Assembly: GCA_021442155.1 (NCBI GenBank)
Contig: JAKCPB010000330.1
Span: forward strand, 62,001-126,000
Direction of reading: 5' to 3'
Source of the DNA: Cymbidium sinense
Taxonomy: Eukaryota; Streptophyta; Magnoliopsida; Asparagales; Orchidaceae
Length of the DNA: 64,000 nucleotides
In this document: positions 35,390-47,502 of the stretch, piece by piece
Layout: each line of letters opens with the position of its first letter
Numbering within the stretch: the stretch's first letter is position 1
Position numbers and translations under genes: made by a program
Notes under the pieces: generated by a model
The model's database searches: none
What the model saw: the letters and a program-made list of their open reading frames with translations, nothing else
What the model was told of the DNA's origin: nothing

Positions 35390-37660
35390 CTCCACCTCAA
35401 AGGAAGGTTTTATGGCAATTAAAATTGACATGGAACAAGCATACAAAATGAGTTGGGAAACCTTAGCCATCATCCTACGTGAGATTTGATTACCTATGAA
35501 GTTTCTGAATTGGCTCCTCCAAAGGCATTTCCTCGCCTTCCTTCTCCTTGTTAAATGGGTAAAGAACCGTGGATACAAGAGTGGTGCCTTCCAAGGGTGC
35601 CCGTTATCTCCTATCTTTTATCCTTTGCTCGAATCGCCTTCTTTAGCCATCAAGCAACATGGTGCTGAATTTGGTGTGCCTATTGCCAACTGGGGAACAC
35701 GCATATCACACCTTCTCTATGCAGATGACATTTTATTCGCCACCAAAGCTTCCATGGCTCACGCAAAAGGTGTCCTCCAAAAAAATTATCGCACTGACGG
35801 GCAGATCAATGCAACCAAAACCGCCATAGTTTTCAAGAAAAGCCACACATAGATGGAAGGCCAACGTAATCACCAGTGCTCACTTCGAAGAGTGGAGGAG
35901 TTTGATTACTTGGGCATCAAGCTTGCCATGAGGAAGTTAAAACCAGATTTTCATCAACTCCTCAAAAGGCTAGAGACAAAATCAGCCTTGGGGAGTTAGA
36001 CACCTTTCAATGGCGTCGACTTACACTCATAAGGACATCCTTGTGCATCTCTATGTAAAACACACACCGTAATTCCCAAGGGAATTACAGAGGGGATTGA
36101 AAAGTTTGTTAGGAACTTCCTTTGGCAAGGAAACAACAACCATCATTGCATACACTATGTTGCTTGGAACAAAATCTGCATGCCAACCAACAAAGGAGGC
36201 CTTGACTACATGGTCAAAGTCGAATGGACCCTTAAGGGCTAGAATGGCTTGGGAATTCCTCTCTAAACCCACCAAGCGCTCCACAAGTGTTTGATCGAGA
36301 AGTATGGGTTGGACCCATGGCATAGGGAACCCAAGCTGAGACTCCAATTGCTGGAAAATTATTCGTAATGGTGCTTCCACCTTGAACCGTAATTTAAAAT
36401 GGAGAATTTGCAATGGCAAAGAGGTGGACTTTCTAAACTCCATTTGGATATCCCAGACCTCCTGTCCAAATGGCCGACATTTCTCAACATGGAGTGCATG
36501 GAGGAATGGAAGGTGGAAGAGCTGATTGCTGAAAATAGAACCTGGAAAACTGAAAATCTGCACATCCTTTTTGGAATGGAGCTTGCTGAACTCATCTCCA
36601 ACATTTCTATTGAAGAGGAACATCAACATGACATCCTCATCAAGGCACCTATGGGGACAACTCTCACATCCATTTTATACAAAATCTGCTTTGCTGAAAT
36701 TTCAGATTGGCCCTACACCATGCAGAATTTGAAACTCCCACCCGTGGAAAAGTCGCTCGTGGCTCATCAACCACTCCTTGCCAAACAACACCGCTTGCTC
36801 TGAGGGGTTTAACTCACACCACCCTTGCCCTTGGGGTGTAATCAAGATGAGACACAACACATCCAATGTCTGCCACTCAACAACATTATCCGATTTTGGC
36901 AACATGGGGTCGTTCAATCCCAATTTTCAGCAATTTGCAAGATTTACTCCAAGCTCTCACTAAGGTACGCATTGACAACTTATTTTGGGCTAGAATGTAT
37001 TGTGCAATTGTGTACCAGGTGTGGATAAGTCGCGACCGCCAAGACTCACTCAGTAGCCATGGTACCTCAAGACTATTGTCCTCGATTCTAAGCTCTATCA
37101 CACATTCTTCCTCTTATCCTATCCAAGCAATGGGACATCACCCCCTTATGAGATCAAACTAAATTTGTGGTGTCCTCCCCTCGGCCGGATCAAGGCTAAC
37201 GTGGATGGCTCACTCCTTCCCAATGGGGTGGCCGATTGCAAGCAGTGCTAAGGGATGCAAATGGAAACTTCCTCAAAGCCATGGGTCATTGTTTTCATTG
37301 GGACAAAGACATCTGCTGAACTGAGGCTATGCTCTACACTAGCAAAATTATTGAACCGTGGATGATGAATACAAGGGCATTATCATTGAAGGAGATAATA
37401 AAGGTGGTGGATCACCTCAAACTTTCTCTTAACAATGAAATATGGCAGAACCGACTTCCGGATGCTCCTGACATCAGCTTTCAAGAACTTCCACTAGGTT
37501 ATTTTTGTATACACAAATAGATCTAACAACACTCTTGCAGACTTTTGTGCAGATATAGCTACTAGCTTTGATTTTGTATGGCATAGTAGATAATCACACT
37601 ATTCCTCCACGCTTTTTTGCTCTTTTGGAGGAGGATAGGAAATATGTCGTTAGTAGCTAG
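35390..37660 (+). pseudogene. LINE ORF2 of copy H: RT C-terminal part, zf-RVT, RNase H
   Basis: The RT palm (35496-35852) has FQGCPLSP and an intact Y-A-D-D box (CISHLLYADDILFATKAS). Just before it, motif A reads IDMEQAYKMSW: the Asp after AY is lost by an in-frame codon deletion. The RT C-terminal region, with ITEGIEKFVRNFLWQGNN, lies near 36060-36180. The segment before zf-RVT, with TLTSILYKICFAEISDWPY, is at 36399-36803. 36866-37162 covers the linker to RNase H. RNase H itself (about 37170-37660) is broken into frames but NVDGSLLPNG and the RSNNTLADFCADIAT-like stretch can be traced. The stop TAG is at 37658-37660. Confidence 0.84.
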
Positions 37661-37736
37661 TTTTTTGCTTTCTTTAGCGCTTTTTCTACATTGTAATCGC
37701 TTTTTTTATTATCAATGCAAATGCATCTTTTCAAAG
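35390..37736 (+). mobile_element. LINE copy H (lineage 2), 5'-truncated, nested in copy G
   Basis: This is the only plus-strand LINE in the window. It begins in the RT (STSKEGFMAIKIDMEQAY region) and ends with ATGCAAATGCATCTTTTCAAAG. It has perfect 14-bp target-site duplications and splits the endonuclease of copy G immediately next to its GGDFN motif. It is 2,347 bp long. There is no poly(A) tail at the 3' end. 5' truncation, TSD and conserved 3' end are the signature of target-primed reverse transcription. Confidence 0.92.
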
Positions 37737-37750
37737 AATGAGTGTTGGTA
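37737..37750. repeat. Target-site duplication of copy H, right
   Basis: AATGAGTGTTGGTA, identical to 35376-35389. The host frame continues from here into the rest of the copy G endonuclease, confirming the insertion point. Confidence 0.92.
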
Positions 37751-38141
37751 GTAGATGGTCCACATTGCTTTCAATAGTTTTCCACAAAGATCTTCTACAA
37801 TGGTAGTCCTTATTGGCATATATCCAACCAATAGTCCATTTCAAATTTTCAGCCATGCTAGCTCTTCCCAGAACAATTTGATCCATTAGAATAAGAGGGG
37901 TAAAGTCAACAATCTCCTTGTGCCAAAGGATGATGATACCACCTGAGTTTCCATTAGAGGGATGACAAAGAAAATTCCAACTGCTGCCCGCCAATTTATC
38001 CACCTCCTTCTTACTTATTTGTTCAATTCTAGTCTCCAATAACCCAGTCATACAGAAGTTATGGCCACCAATGAGGTGTCGTATGTAGTTACCCATAGTT
38101 TGTTTGCAGGCACCCCTGCAATTCCAAAATAGAATGGAGGA

Positions 38142-38146
38142 CATTA
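38142..38146 (-). promoter_or_regulatory. ORF1 stop / ORF2 start overlap (TAATG), copy G
   Basis: On the minus strand ORF1 ends ...SPMAT with TAA (38146-38144). The ORF2 start ATG (38144-38142, MSSILFWNCRG) shares the last A. Both flanking frames are open here, which makes this the cleanest example in the array. Confidence 0.75.
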
Positions 38147-40563
38147 AGTAGCCATAGGTGATGCATCCCCGCTGTCCGTTTGCTCTACTCTGACCTTCTT
38201 CCACTTCTTTGATAGCACTTCAATAGGCACTAGGTATTTGATTTCCCTTCCAAAATGTGCCTTTGAGATCCGCTGATTACCACTTCTAGTCTTGCTCGAA
38301 CTGGCCTTAGTTTGCTTACTTGGGTTCTCCAAGTTGTTGGGAGACTGGAACATAGGAGGTTTTGAGGTATCTAATGTTGGGAGTAGGTTTTGGAGAGGTG
38401 TGGCCTTGGTAGAAGTTTTCCCTTCATGCAAAAAATCATTCTGAACTATTGCAGATTTTTGTGCAGATTTGCTCCCCTATTTTCCTTCTTGTGTCATCCA
38501 TTGTGGCCGATTCTTCCTCCGAGTGACCAGCACCCAAGGGCCATATTCTTCTGGGCTATATCGATTGGTGGTTTCAAAGATCTTTGGACAACACTGCCCA
38601 TTGATTTCTAGTTCAAGATTATCTTCGACGGGTGGCCTTAGCACTGTAGTTCTCTGGCACAGCAGATTATGGGAGTTTTGGTGCTACACTCTCCAATTTT
38701 AGTTTCTGAGGCAAGAAATGCTCCATGCAGAGGTGCAGATTTTCTGGGCTGCGAAGTAGTGTGGGAGGTAATCATGCCATAGTTCATTGGCTGCTATTAT
38801 TTTTCTTTGCTTAGGCAAGTATCAATCTTGTGGCCAACTTTGCCACATGCAAAGCATAGTTGGGTGATGCCTTCATACACCATAGGCTGAGAAAATCTCC
38901 CATGTCTCCCTTGAATCCAAACACCTGTCAAAAGTTTTTGAGAAAGATCCAACCTGATACAAACTCTAACATACATGCTCTACCCCCAGTTATTGGTTTG
39001 ATGGTCAACCCATAGAGGTTCACCGATAAACGAAGCAATTCTAGCAATATTCACATTATCCCAATAAAGTAGAGGGAGATCAGGGAGTCTTACCCATATT
39101 GGTGAGGATAAGCCATGAAGGGATTTGAGAGTGAAGTTTGGCGACCATCTATCCATGCCAATGACATTTTTTGCAATGAACCAAGGTCCATTCATCAAGA
39201 CCATATCCCTAGCCTCCGTGGTATCAAAGATACAAAGGTGCCACCATGATCAGCTTGAACTTTCCCCACTGACTCCATTTCTATTGAAGGTCCATGTTGA
39301 GGAAAAAGAAAGAAAGCCTCTTTCCCAATAATTTACCTATAAGAGCCCGCTTTAATTTCATTTGGTTATTATCTACTGCATGCTCATCAAGTATGATCAT
39401 AGCTCAATCCTTAGTGAGTGCAGATGATCTGTCCACCAGACCCAATTTGATGAACTCCTTCCGCCGCCATGGATTAGCCTGTGCAGCCTGAGATTGAGCA
39501 GCAAGGGTCTTAGCTTTGGCATGACTTTGGGTGCCTAGTAAAGCTCCTTCCCTGATGTTCTGGCGGCAGCCCATATGGGGGGTAGTAGGAGGAGCATAGC
39601 CAAGGTTAGAACAAGTGTCATTTCCCAAAAATAAAGTCAGCTGGCCTGTTGAGGCATTACCACAAGTACTTTGTGTACATTCGGCTGGAGCTAAATAATC
39701 AGCCATGGAGAGGTCGATGGCAGCCGCCCCAGCTACAGGTGGGTGTCTAGCACTCTCTTGACCTGTGGAACTTGCCATACCAACTGGGCTACTTGCCCCA
39801 TCAAACTCAAGGAGGTTCAGGGGATCGGTCTTACCTTGTTCGGCTGCATCCATAGACTTAACCTGCATACCCAAATTCTGGAGACTATGAGCTCGATCAA
39901 CTTCAAGGAGAGAGAGGCTAGGGACCTTATGTTGTTCCCTGATTATCTTCCCTTGATCACCACAGTAATTCGTCTAGGCTTCTGGAACGTCCTCCCTATC
40001 CAGCTGTTAATTGTTGTCCGTCCTATCCGATCAGCTGCGACATTTGCATGCCACGGCCAGCATTAGACATAGGTCCATAAAACATCTGTCCAGGTTTAAT
40101 CTCTGCTAGAACTCCATCAACTTCCATCTCGTTAAGGCTGCATGAGCTGCCATCCTTCCTTACAACTAGAGGTGCTTGTGCTACTATTTCATTGATGCAT
40201 TCCTCTTGCAAATCGTAAGCTGCTATCCCATTGCCGCTTCTTGTAGTAAGAACTGAAGTAGGATTTGTTGCTGTGCCATCTGCTGGTTGGCCATCTATAA
40301 CACCTCCATCTCCTTGCAGGCAGGAGGAGCTATCCAATTCCATGCCAAGCACAACACCTGAATCATTACCAGCTCCATTGTCGTCCCGGTTATGCAAAGA
40401 GACTGCTTCCATAGCGATGGTGAAGTCCCTCACCGTCGACAGCAGCCCTGCTTCCATGGTCGATCCTTGTGCCTTCTTCCCTTACATTCCTACTACCTTC
40501 ACATCCTCCTCTACTCATCGACTTGTCTTGGGGAGGAGGTGACCTCCAGGCACCTCCCGCCAT
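38144..40563 (-). pseudogene. LINE ORF1 of copy G: DUF4283-like plus zinc-knuckle protein, broken
   Basis: A start at 40563 gives MAGGAWRSPPPQDKSM, about 65 nt inside the 5' end. An open leader at 40023-40457 (145 residues, acidic and Gly/Ser-rich) is followed by the motif piece 39404-39874 (ADYLAPAECTQSTCGNAS). The DUF4283-like region (38980-39204) has GPWFIAKNVIGMDRWSP and WVRLPDLPLLYWDNVNIARI. The knuckle near 38810-38860 reads CFACGKVGHKIDTC with all ligands present. The basic C-terminal piece 38144-38431 ends SGDASPMAT at the ORF2 overlap. It is one of the better preserved ORF1 copies, but is still split by frameshifts. Confidence 0.83.
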
Positions 40564-40612
40564 AGAGAGAGAAGCTCTAGGAAAGTTTCAGCCTAGAGAG
40601 AGAAAGAGAGCC

Positions 40613-40671
40613 AAAGTTTTTGAGTTCTTAAAAGGTGCATATCCATAGTTTTTTCCAAAGTTTTTGGGTTC
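40613..40671. repeat. G/I junction: two motif copies separated by a 29-bp spacer
   Basis: AAAGTTTTTGAGTTC (40613-40627) and AAAGTTTTTGGGTTC (40657-40671) are separated by 29 bp. The spacer starts like a LINE 3' tail (TTAAAAGGTGCATAT) and ends like a LINE 5' end (CCATAGTTTTTTCC), as if two junctions were stacked. Confidence 0.7.
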
Positions 40672-40743
40672 TTGAAATGATGCATTTGCATTGATAATGA
40701 AAAAAAAGAGATTACACTGTAAAAAGCAATAAAAAAGCAAAAA

Positions 40744-43700
40744 TTAGCTACTTACAGCATGCTTCCTATCCTCCTCCAAAAAAATAAAGAACTGTGGAGG
40801 AATAGTGTCACTATCTAAGCTATACCATACAAAATCAAATCTGGTAGCTATGTTTGTATAAAAGTCAGCTAGGGTGTTGTTAGATCTCTGTGTATATGCA
40901 AAAATAACTTGGTGGAAGTTCTTCAAAAAGCCGATGTCAAGAGCATCAAGAAGTCAGTTCTACCATGTTTCATTGTTAAAAGAAAGTTTAAGGTGATCCA
41001 CCACACCCATGTTATCCCCTTCAATGATAATGCCCTTGTACTCGGTCATCCAAGGCTCAATAATCTTACGTGTGTAGAGCATAGCAGCCAACTCCACTGA
41101 TGTGCTATCTTAGTGCTAAAAATAATGACCCATGGCTTTGATGAAGTTGAAATTTTTATCACTTAACACCACAGCAATACCAGCCAACCCATTAGAAAGG
41201 AGGGAGCCATCCACATTTTCCTTGATCCAACCAGGAGGGGGAGGACACCACAAGATTTGTTTGATCAGCCCACAGGGCTGGGTGATGTCCCATTGCTTCT
41301 GGAGAGGAAAGGAGGAAGAATGCATGATAGAGCTTAGTATCGAGGCCGCAATAATCTTTGAGGTGCCATGGCTATGGCCGTGAGTCTTGGTAGTATGAGT
41401 TCTCTAAACCTGATAAACAATTACACAATATATTCTGGCCTAATATAAGTCATCATTGTGTACCTCGATGAGAGCTTGGAGCAAATCATGCAAGTTGCTA
41501 AAAATTGGGATTGAACAGCTCCATTTTGCCAAAATCTGAATTATGTTGTTTGTTAAGAAGAAATGAATAGCAATGTGTTCAATAGTATCCTCCTGATTAC
41601 ACCCCCAAGGGCAAAGGGTAGTATCAGTTAATCCTCGTCTAGCAAGCCAAGTGTTTGTTGGCATGGAATCCTTGATGAGCTACCACCAAAAGAGCTTTTC
41701 CCTAGGAGGAAGTTTCAAATTTTGCATGCTGTAGGGCCAGGTTGGAAGTTCAATATAGCAGATTTTGTATATGGTGGATGTGAGAATTGTCCCGAAGGGT
41801 GACTTGATGAGCTCTAGAGTGTCATGTTGTTGCTCCTCCGAAATAAGAATGCTGGAAATTAGTTCAGCAAGCTCCAAACCAAACTACACATGTAGATTTT
41901 CAGTTTTCTAATACCCATGATTGGCAATCAGGTTTTCCACATTCCATTCCTCTATGCATTCTATGTCAAGGAAGGTTGGCCATTTGGAGAGAGGTAGGTC
42001 AGCAGTCCATGCAGAATTTAGGAAGTCCATCGCTTTACCATTAGAAATCCTCAAGTTAATATTCCATTTTAGGCTATAAGCACCATCCTAAATAATTTTC
42101 CAGCAATTAAAATTCTTGTTCCTTAGCCATGGGTTCCACCCATTTCTACCAAGCACTTATGGAGCAGATATGGGTTTAGAGATGAAATCCTGTAATTTTA
42201 GCCATTCCAGCTTACCAAGCGCCACCTTTGTTTGGCATGATTTTATCCCAAGAAACATAGTGTATGGTTATTATTTCCTCCAAAGGAAGTTTCTAGCAAA
42301 CTTTTCAATCTCCTCTGTAATTCCCTTGGGGATTTCGGTGTGGGTTGCTTGATACATTGAGATGCAAAGCAAAGAAGTTCTTATAAGTGTTAAGTGGCAT
42401 GCCATAGAAAGGTGTCTACCTCCCCATGAGCTGATTTTGTCCCTCGCCTTTTGCAAAAGTTGTAAAAAATCTATAACTTTAAGCTTCTTCATAGCTAATT
42501 TGATGCCCAAGTACTCGAGCTCTTCAACTCTTCTAAAGCTCGTGTTTCTAAATAAAATGATAATTTTGAGTTGATCGCTGCCCTCGTCCACAATAGTTTT
42601 AAAGTTTGAAGGAGACCCTTTGCATGAGCAATAGAAGAGGATATCACAAGATAAAGAAAGACATTCTCTGTGGCAATGGCCATTCCAAAATCAGCACTAT
42701 GTTACTTGACGGCTAGAGATAGCTGTTCTGAACAAAGGATAAAAAGATAAGGAGATAGCGGGCACCCCAGCCGGAACCCATAGCTAGCATGAATCCAATC
42801 TATCCTTTGCCCATTTAACAAGAGGGAGAAGGAAGGCGAGGAAACACACTGGAGGAGCCAATTCTAGAACTTCCTTGGTAACCCAAATTTTTGTAAGATT
42901 ATAGCTAAGGTTTCCCAGCTCATTTTATCATAGGCTTGCTCCATATTGATTTTGATGGCCATAAATCCCTCTTTGGAGGTGGAGTGTTGGAATTTATTGA
43001 TAATTTCCTGGGCTGCCAAGCAATGGTGGGAGATAGATCTAGAAGGCACAAAGGCACCCTGCTCTTCTAAAATAATGTTAGGGAGAATGTTCTTCACCGA
43101 CACAGGGATTTTGCTATGAGCTTGAAGCGCATAGGGATTATGTGAATTTTGCAGACGGCGATTGGGGACTTGGGCAGGAGAATGACCAAGGTTTCCTTCC
43201 ACAGAAGAGTCATAGTACCACTACAAAAGAACTCCTTGATAGCCGCCACAACATCTTGGCCAATGATTCTCCAAAAGTGCTTGGATGGATGTGATCATCC
43301 ACAATTAGCACCCATAGATTTGATCACCTCCTAGCCTCATTGATGCGCTTCCAAGAGCTCACAAACTTGAGATGGGATTCTATTAATTTTAGTAAAATAA
43401 GGCCAATTGGCAATAGTGATAGGATGAGCACTCCATCTTGAAAAAACATGAAGGCTTGGTGATCAAGACCGTCTTATTCCGCCATCATCAAGCTTGCGCA
43501 TGATGTTGGACCTCTTTCTAGCGGTAACGGTGTGAAAGAAATGGGTGTTGGCATCCCCCTCTTCAGCCCACCTAACTTTAGCCCTTTGCCGCCACCAACA
43601 AGATAGACGGGCAAGGGTTGAATTCAGCCCATTTTCTTTGAGGTGGAGGTCTCTTTCTTGCTTCTTAGTCATCCCCTATGGAGAGCAATCAGCCATCTGT

Positions 43701-44630
43701 AGTTGCATAATTTCCTTTTGAAGGATGTCCCTTTGCTTGCTTAAGTCCTTGAGCTTATTCTTTCTCTAGTATAATAGATTCCTCAGTGTGCGGCTGCATT
43801 TCCTATCTAAGTTTTCAACCCTGGGCCCCTCATAGTTTCCTTGCCAACTTCTCCAAACTAATTTCCAAGACATAGGATAAGAAAGGCAGGTGTCTTTAAA
43901 TTTCAACCGTCGTTGTGATTTCCACTTCTCCACGGAGTTGATTTGAAGAACAATGGGACAATGATCTGAAGCAATCCTCGAAAGGTGTATAGTATGTGCA
44001 AGAGGAAGGAGGTTGGAAGCATTGGAATTGATGAGGAAGCGATCAAGGCGCACATATTCTACTATTTTATCTTTGTTATTGGTCCATGTGAAATAGCGGA
44101 AATTTGCTCATGGAGGTCCCCATTGGTCAAAAAATCCATCATCTCTTTGGCACGGAGAGGTGAAATGCTTCCCCTCCTATCATTTGCATCATAGATCATA
44201 GATGCAGTTAAAATCTCCCCCCAACAACTACTGGAATTTCGGTGTTCAACGAAGGAATTATAGTATCCCATAGGCCACGGTGGATGTGGTAATCCTTATG
44301 AGCATAGCAAATAGCCACCATCCATTTAGCCTTGTCCTTTAACTAGATGTTTCCCACAATGCACTGATCATTTTATATAATAGGGGTGAAAGTGATTAAG
44401 TCATTCTCCCACAAAGCAAGAATTCCTCCAGATTTCCCTATAGTAGGTTGATGCAAAAAATCATAGTTGCGTCCCGCGAAATTATCAATTTCTCTTCTAG
44501 AAATGTCCTCCACCTTTGTTTCCATGAGGCCAATGATGAGAGCATGGTGCTCTCCAAGAATTTGTCGTAGGTAGTGGCTTGTAGCCTTCTTACGGACCCC
44601 TCGGTAGTTCCACATTATGATGGAAGTCAT
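40744..44630 (-). pseudogene. LINE ORF2 of copy I: APE-RT-zf-RVT-RNase H polyprotein, broken
   Basis: The start ATG is at 44630 in an ATGA overlap with the ORF1 stop. The N-terminal endonuclease piece 44373-44630 is clean (MTSIIMWNYRGVRKKATSHY, METKVEDISRREIDN). The WNCRG Cys is now Tyr. The remaining endonuclease is at 43766-44271, with a shifted frame and gaps around 44080-44180. RT fragments: 42864-43202 (KINMEQAYDKMSWETL), 42271-42591 (C-terminal region, HLSMACHLTLIRTSL). The catalytic box near 42640 is destroyed by deletions. zf-RVT: 41440-41877 (REKLFWW, CPWGCNQEDTIEHIA). RNase H: 40744-41325 (ENVDGSLLSNG, HQVIFAYTQRSNNTLADF). Confidence 0.84.
44627..44630 (-). promoter_or_regulatory. 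ORF1 stop / ORF2 start overlap (ATGA), copy I
   Basis: The ORF2 ATG (44630-44628) and ORF1 TGA (44629-44627) overlap by two bases. The ORF1 frame reads DASRNVHP into the stop. This is the lineage-2 version of the TGATG/TAATG overlap in lineage 1. Confidence 0.65.
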
Positions 44631-47450
44631 GGGTGGACATTGCGGGAGGCATCCCTCCCGTTGTTGATATAGAATTCACTCTTTTTTCATTTTCATGGTA
44701 TGGCTTTAATTGGGCCCAGCTGACCCAACTCCCTTCTCAAAGTGTGCTTTGGAGATACGACCCTGTCCACTTTAGGCTTTATTGTTTTTGAATAATTCAG
44801 TGGCACCATCTGTTTTCTTTGTTGCAGAAAAGACTGTTGGTATATGTGGTGTGGGTGGTTCCCCCTTACCCTTGTCTTGATGGAACTGCATAAAGAGCCC
44901 GCTGTTCCCCCCTGTGGAGTCAATAGAATGAGTGTTATCTCTTCTCCTTTTGTGCTAATTTTTATTCTGTTCAGCAACAAATTGAGTTTTTGAAGTTTTC
45001 CCTTTGACTTGGTTGCTCTGATTTTCTACTTTATGAGGCCTAGCTTTTCTTCTGGTAACCAATGTCCATGGTCCATACGACTTGTCCAAGTCAGTTTGAG
45101 CTGCATTATCAATGATAGCTTCTTTTCCTTTAGATTGAGTTATCAGGGTGCAATCAGCAGAGGGCAAAATTGTTGCATTACTCGTGATGGTTGTCTTGTC
45201 GCCTAGAAGGTACCGTTTAGTATTTGAACTGTTTGCTGCAACTTTGCAGCATTGCTATACCTGATCCATGGAGGGAATGACTTGTTTTGCTGCTGAAATG
45301 CTATCTGCGTGGTTGCTATTTTTCTGCCCTTGAGAAGCCATGGAGTTGGTTTGATTTGGCAAAGGGTTGGGGGAGGTGTTGGGTATGTTGTATGGTGTTG
45401 TATGGTGTTCGGACATGCTTCAACTTTATGTCCTACTTTTCCACAATGGAAACATAGTTGTGTAATCCCCTCATATTCAACTTTTTGAAAAAATTGGCCT
45501 TTGTAGCCATTGATCCATATTCCAGGAGGGAGTCTCTTTGATAGGTCCACCTTGACAAAAATCCTAGCATATGTACTATGCGCCCATTTGCTAGTTTGGT
45601 TGTCCATCCACATTGGTTCACCAACAAATGAAGCAATTCGGGCTAGATTGTTGTCAGCCCAGTAGATGAGGGGTAGGCTTGGTAGTCTCATCCATAAAGG
45701 GGTAGTTAGGCCTAAAAGAGATTTGAGTGAGAAATCGGGAGTTCACCTGTCCATAGCGATAACATTGTCGGCAATAAACCATGGTCCATTACGAAGCACA
45801 ACATCACGGGCTTCAGTCGATTTGAAAATGCATAGAAAATAATTGGGGGCTACAAGCACCAAATCAAATTCCCCCATTGACTCCACTATCTTTTCAGATC
45901 ATTGTTTAGAAAGTAATAAGGGAGTTTTTTTCCCAAGGAGTTTTCCCACTAGAGCGGTTTCCAATTTTTGAATATTTTCTAGCATGGAGGTATCATCAAG
46001 ATTGATTGCGGTCCCATCCCTATCCCTAATGTCTTCAAACTTCACTTTGGCAAGAGGGACGATTACTGGTTTCTTTCAAACATTGGTTGGTGTATTGTTT
46101 TATTTCCTTGAGTTGTTTTGCATAGGAATTGAATCCCTATTGTGTGAGTTAGTGTGTTGAAACTTCTCCTGCACATCAACAAGAAATCTGATCGGTTGGC
46201 CAATAGACTTGTGTGAGATGCAAGTTAGTACACCCATGCTAGACTGGCTTGCTGTTGTCTCCTAGAGGTGGGAAGTAGGTGGGTTGAACTCTCCCTACGT
46301 AGTGGGTAAAAATCTACAAGGTTGCTTAGCATTATCAAGTTCTGATTCCTTTTCGGCAAAACCACAAACACCGTGTATGCATGACTATGGATTAGAGAAA
46401 TCAGTGCATTGAGGGTCTATTTCAGCCCCTTCCATTTGGTGTGGAAGGCCGGTAATGATGCCTTGCTTAGATTGCACATCCATAACATTGCAAGAATTCA
46501 CAGTAATTGAATTTGAGAAAGATTGTTGAGGGCCACTCGCCCGAACCTGTGCGACTCACTAGGACTCTTAGGGGAGATCACATTAGACATACCTGCTATC
46601 GCAACCACACTATCGATGGAGCCTAGAGTTGGTCTGAATTTCCCATTTACAATTGCAATCGAGCTAGAGAGCGATTCGATTTGGCTAGCGCCCGCCTCCT
46701 CGAGCGAGTGACTAAGGCCTTCTGGCTGCGCTCAATGGATGAGTTGCGCTCAGTCCGCATGACCTTCATGAGCATTGGCTCTTCCGTTTGATTCCCAGTA
46801 GGCGCTAGAAGAGCTGCAGCCGTTCCCTTAAGTAGGTTGTCATAGCTGCCTGCAGCATCCATCTCCATGGAGTGAGTGGTTTTCGATTAGATGTTGCAAT
46901 ATGCCATTATGGCCGTAGTAACATTGCTACCTGAATTGGTTCCATTTTCAGCATTGTCCAACATTATGGCCATTGTTCCATTGGTGCCTTCAACCTGAGA
47001 TTGATTCCTTGCTCGTACGATTACTGTTCCATTGGAGTCCCCTTCCCTGCTTGTTATATCATTGCCGTGAGCTTGCATTCCACCTCCTACCCGTGAGGTG
47101 CAGCCATCACTAGAGTCCACCTCCATGTGCGTTGTTCCAATGATTGCTGAAATCGAGCCATGTTCATCTCTAGAGGAAGGTCTATAGCTACCACCTTCTT
47201 GCTGTGCAGTTCCCACTTCATCTTTCTTAGATCCATACCTTTCTTGTCAGCCCTTAGAGCTCCCTGGCCGACCTCCCTTGCTGGCCAAACCACCTCCTGA
47301 ACTTGCAGCACCACCCTTCGAGCTGGTTGCCCTCTCTTCCATTGCCCCACCACCAAATGGCCGGCCACCCTCCTTGCTACCAACACCCGCACTCCTTCTT
47401 GAGTGAGGGGGCGACCCTTGGTTACACCCCCTGCATACTTAGAGCTTCTC
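44627..47450 (-). pseudogene. LINE ORF1 of copy I: DUF4283-like plus zinc-knuckle protein, broken
   Basis: The leader includes a piece rich in Gly/Ser/Thr at 46887-47216 and a degraded motif CIHGVCGFA near 46367-46390, the counterpart of CTQGVC in other copies. The best piece, 45203-45691 (162 residues), begins MRLPSLPLIYWADNNLARIA and continues through WMDNQTSKW and VEYEGITQLCFHCGKVGHKV. The knuckle C-x2-C-x4-H-x4-C is complete (CFHCGKVGHKVEAC). A linker piece (44955-45167) and the C-terminal region down to the ATGA overlap follow. The DUF4283-like domain start (about 45700-46000) is legible but out of frame. Confidence 0.82.
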
Positions 47451-47502
47451 TCACTAGAAAACTAAGAGAGAGAAGGAAGGAAGAGAAATGAAATCTATCC
47501 CC

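Larger units (their letters stand above)
31696..38144 (-). pseudogene. LINE ORF2 of copy G, split by nested insertion; RT box mutated
   Basis: The start ATG at 38144 overlaps the ORF1 stop (TAATG). Endonuclease part 1 is 37737-38144 (MSSILFWNCRGACKQ, LLETRIEQISKKEVDK, ending PTLI). Part 2 resumes at 35389 with GGDFNCIL, followed by HFTWTNNKDGRGKIWVHLDR and ASDYSP, where the catalytic SDH has become SDY. RT: 34064-34369 (PISLCQTIYKLIAKIL) and 33480-33977, whose box is Y-A-N-D instead of Y-A-D-D. The longest clean stretch in the window, 32145-32993 (282 residues), holds the end of the RT-zf-RVT region (EKLFWWCLLRGALP, CPWGCTEAEDINHIV). RNase H is 31696-32151 (FVELQAM, LEGDNC). Its C-terminus runs past the usual RKHV end. 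Confidence 0.88.
31654..40628 (-). mobile_element. LINE copy G (diverged lineage 1), full length, interrupted by copy H
   Basis: Both ends and both ORFs are present. Removing the insertion and one target-site copy (35390-37750) leaves about 6.6 kb. Endonuclease words (EQISKKEVDKLAG) and RNase H words (LEGDNCSVV, APDLSFLREFHQVLFSH) place it near lineage 1, but the level of difference suggests a separate subfamily shared with copy E. Confidence 0.9.
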
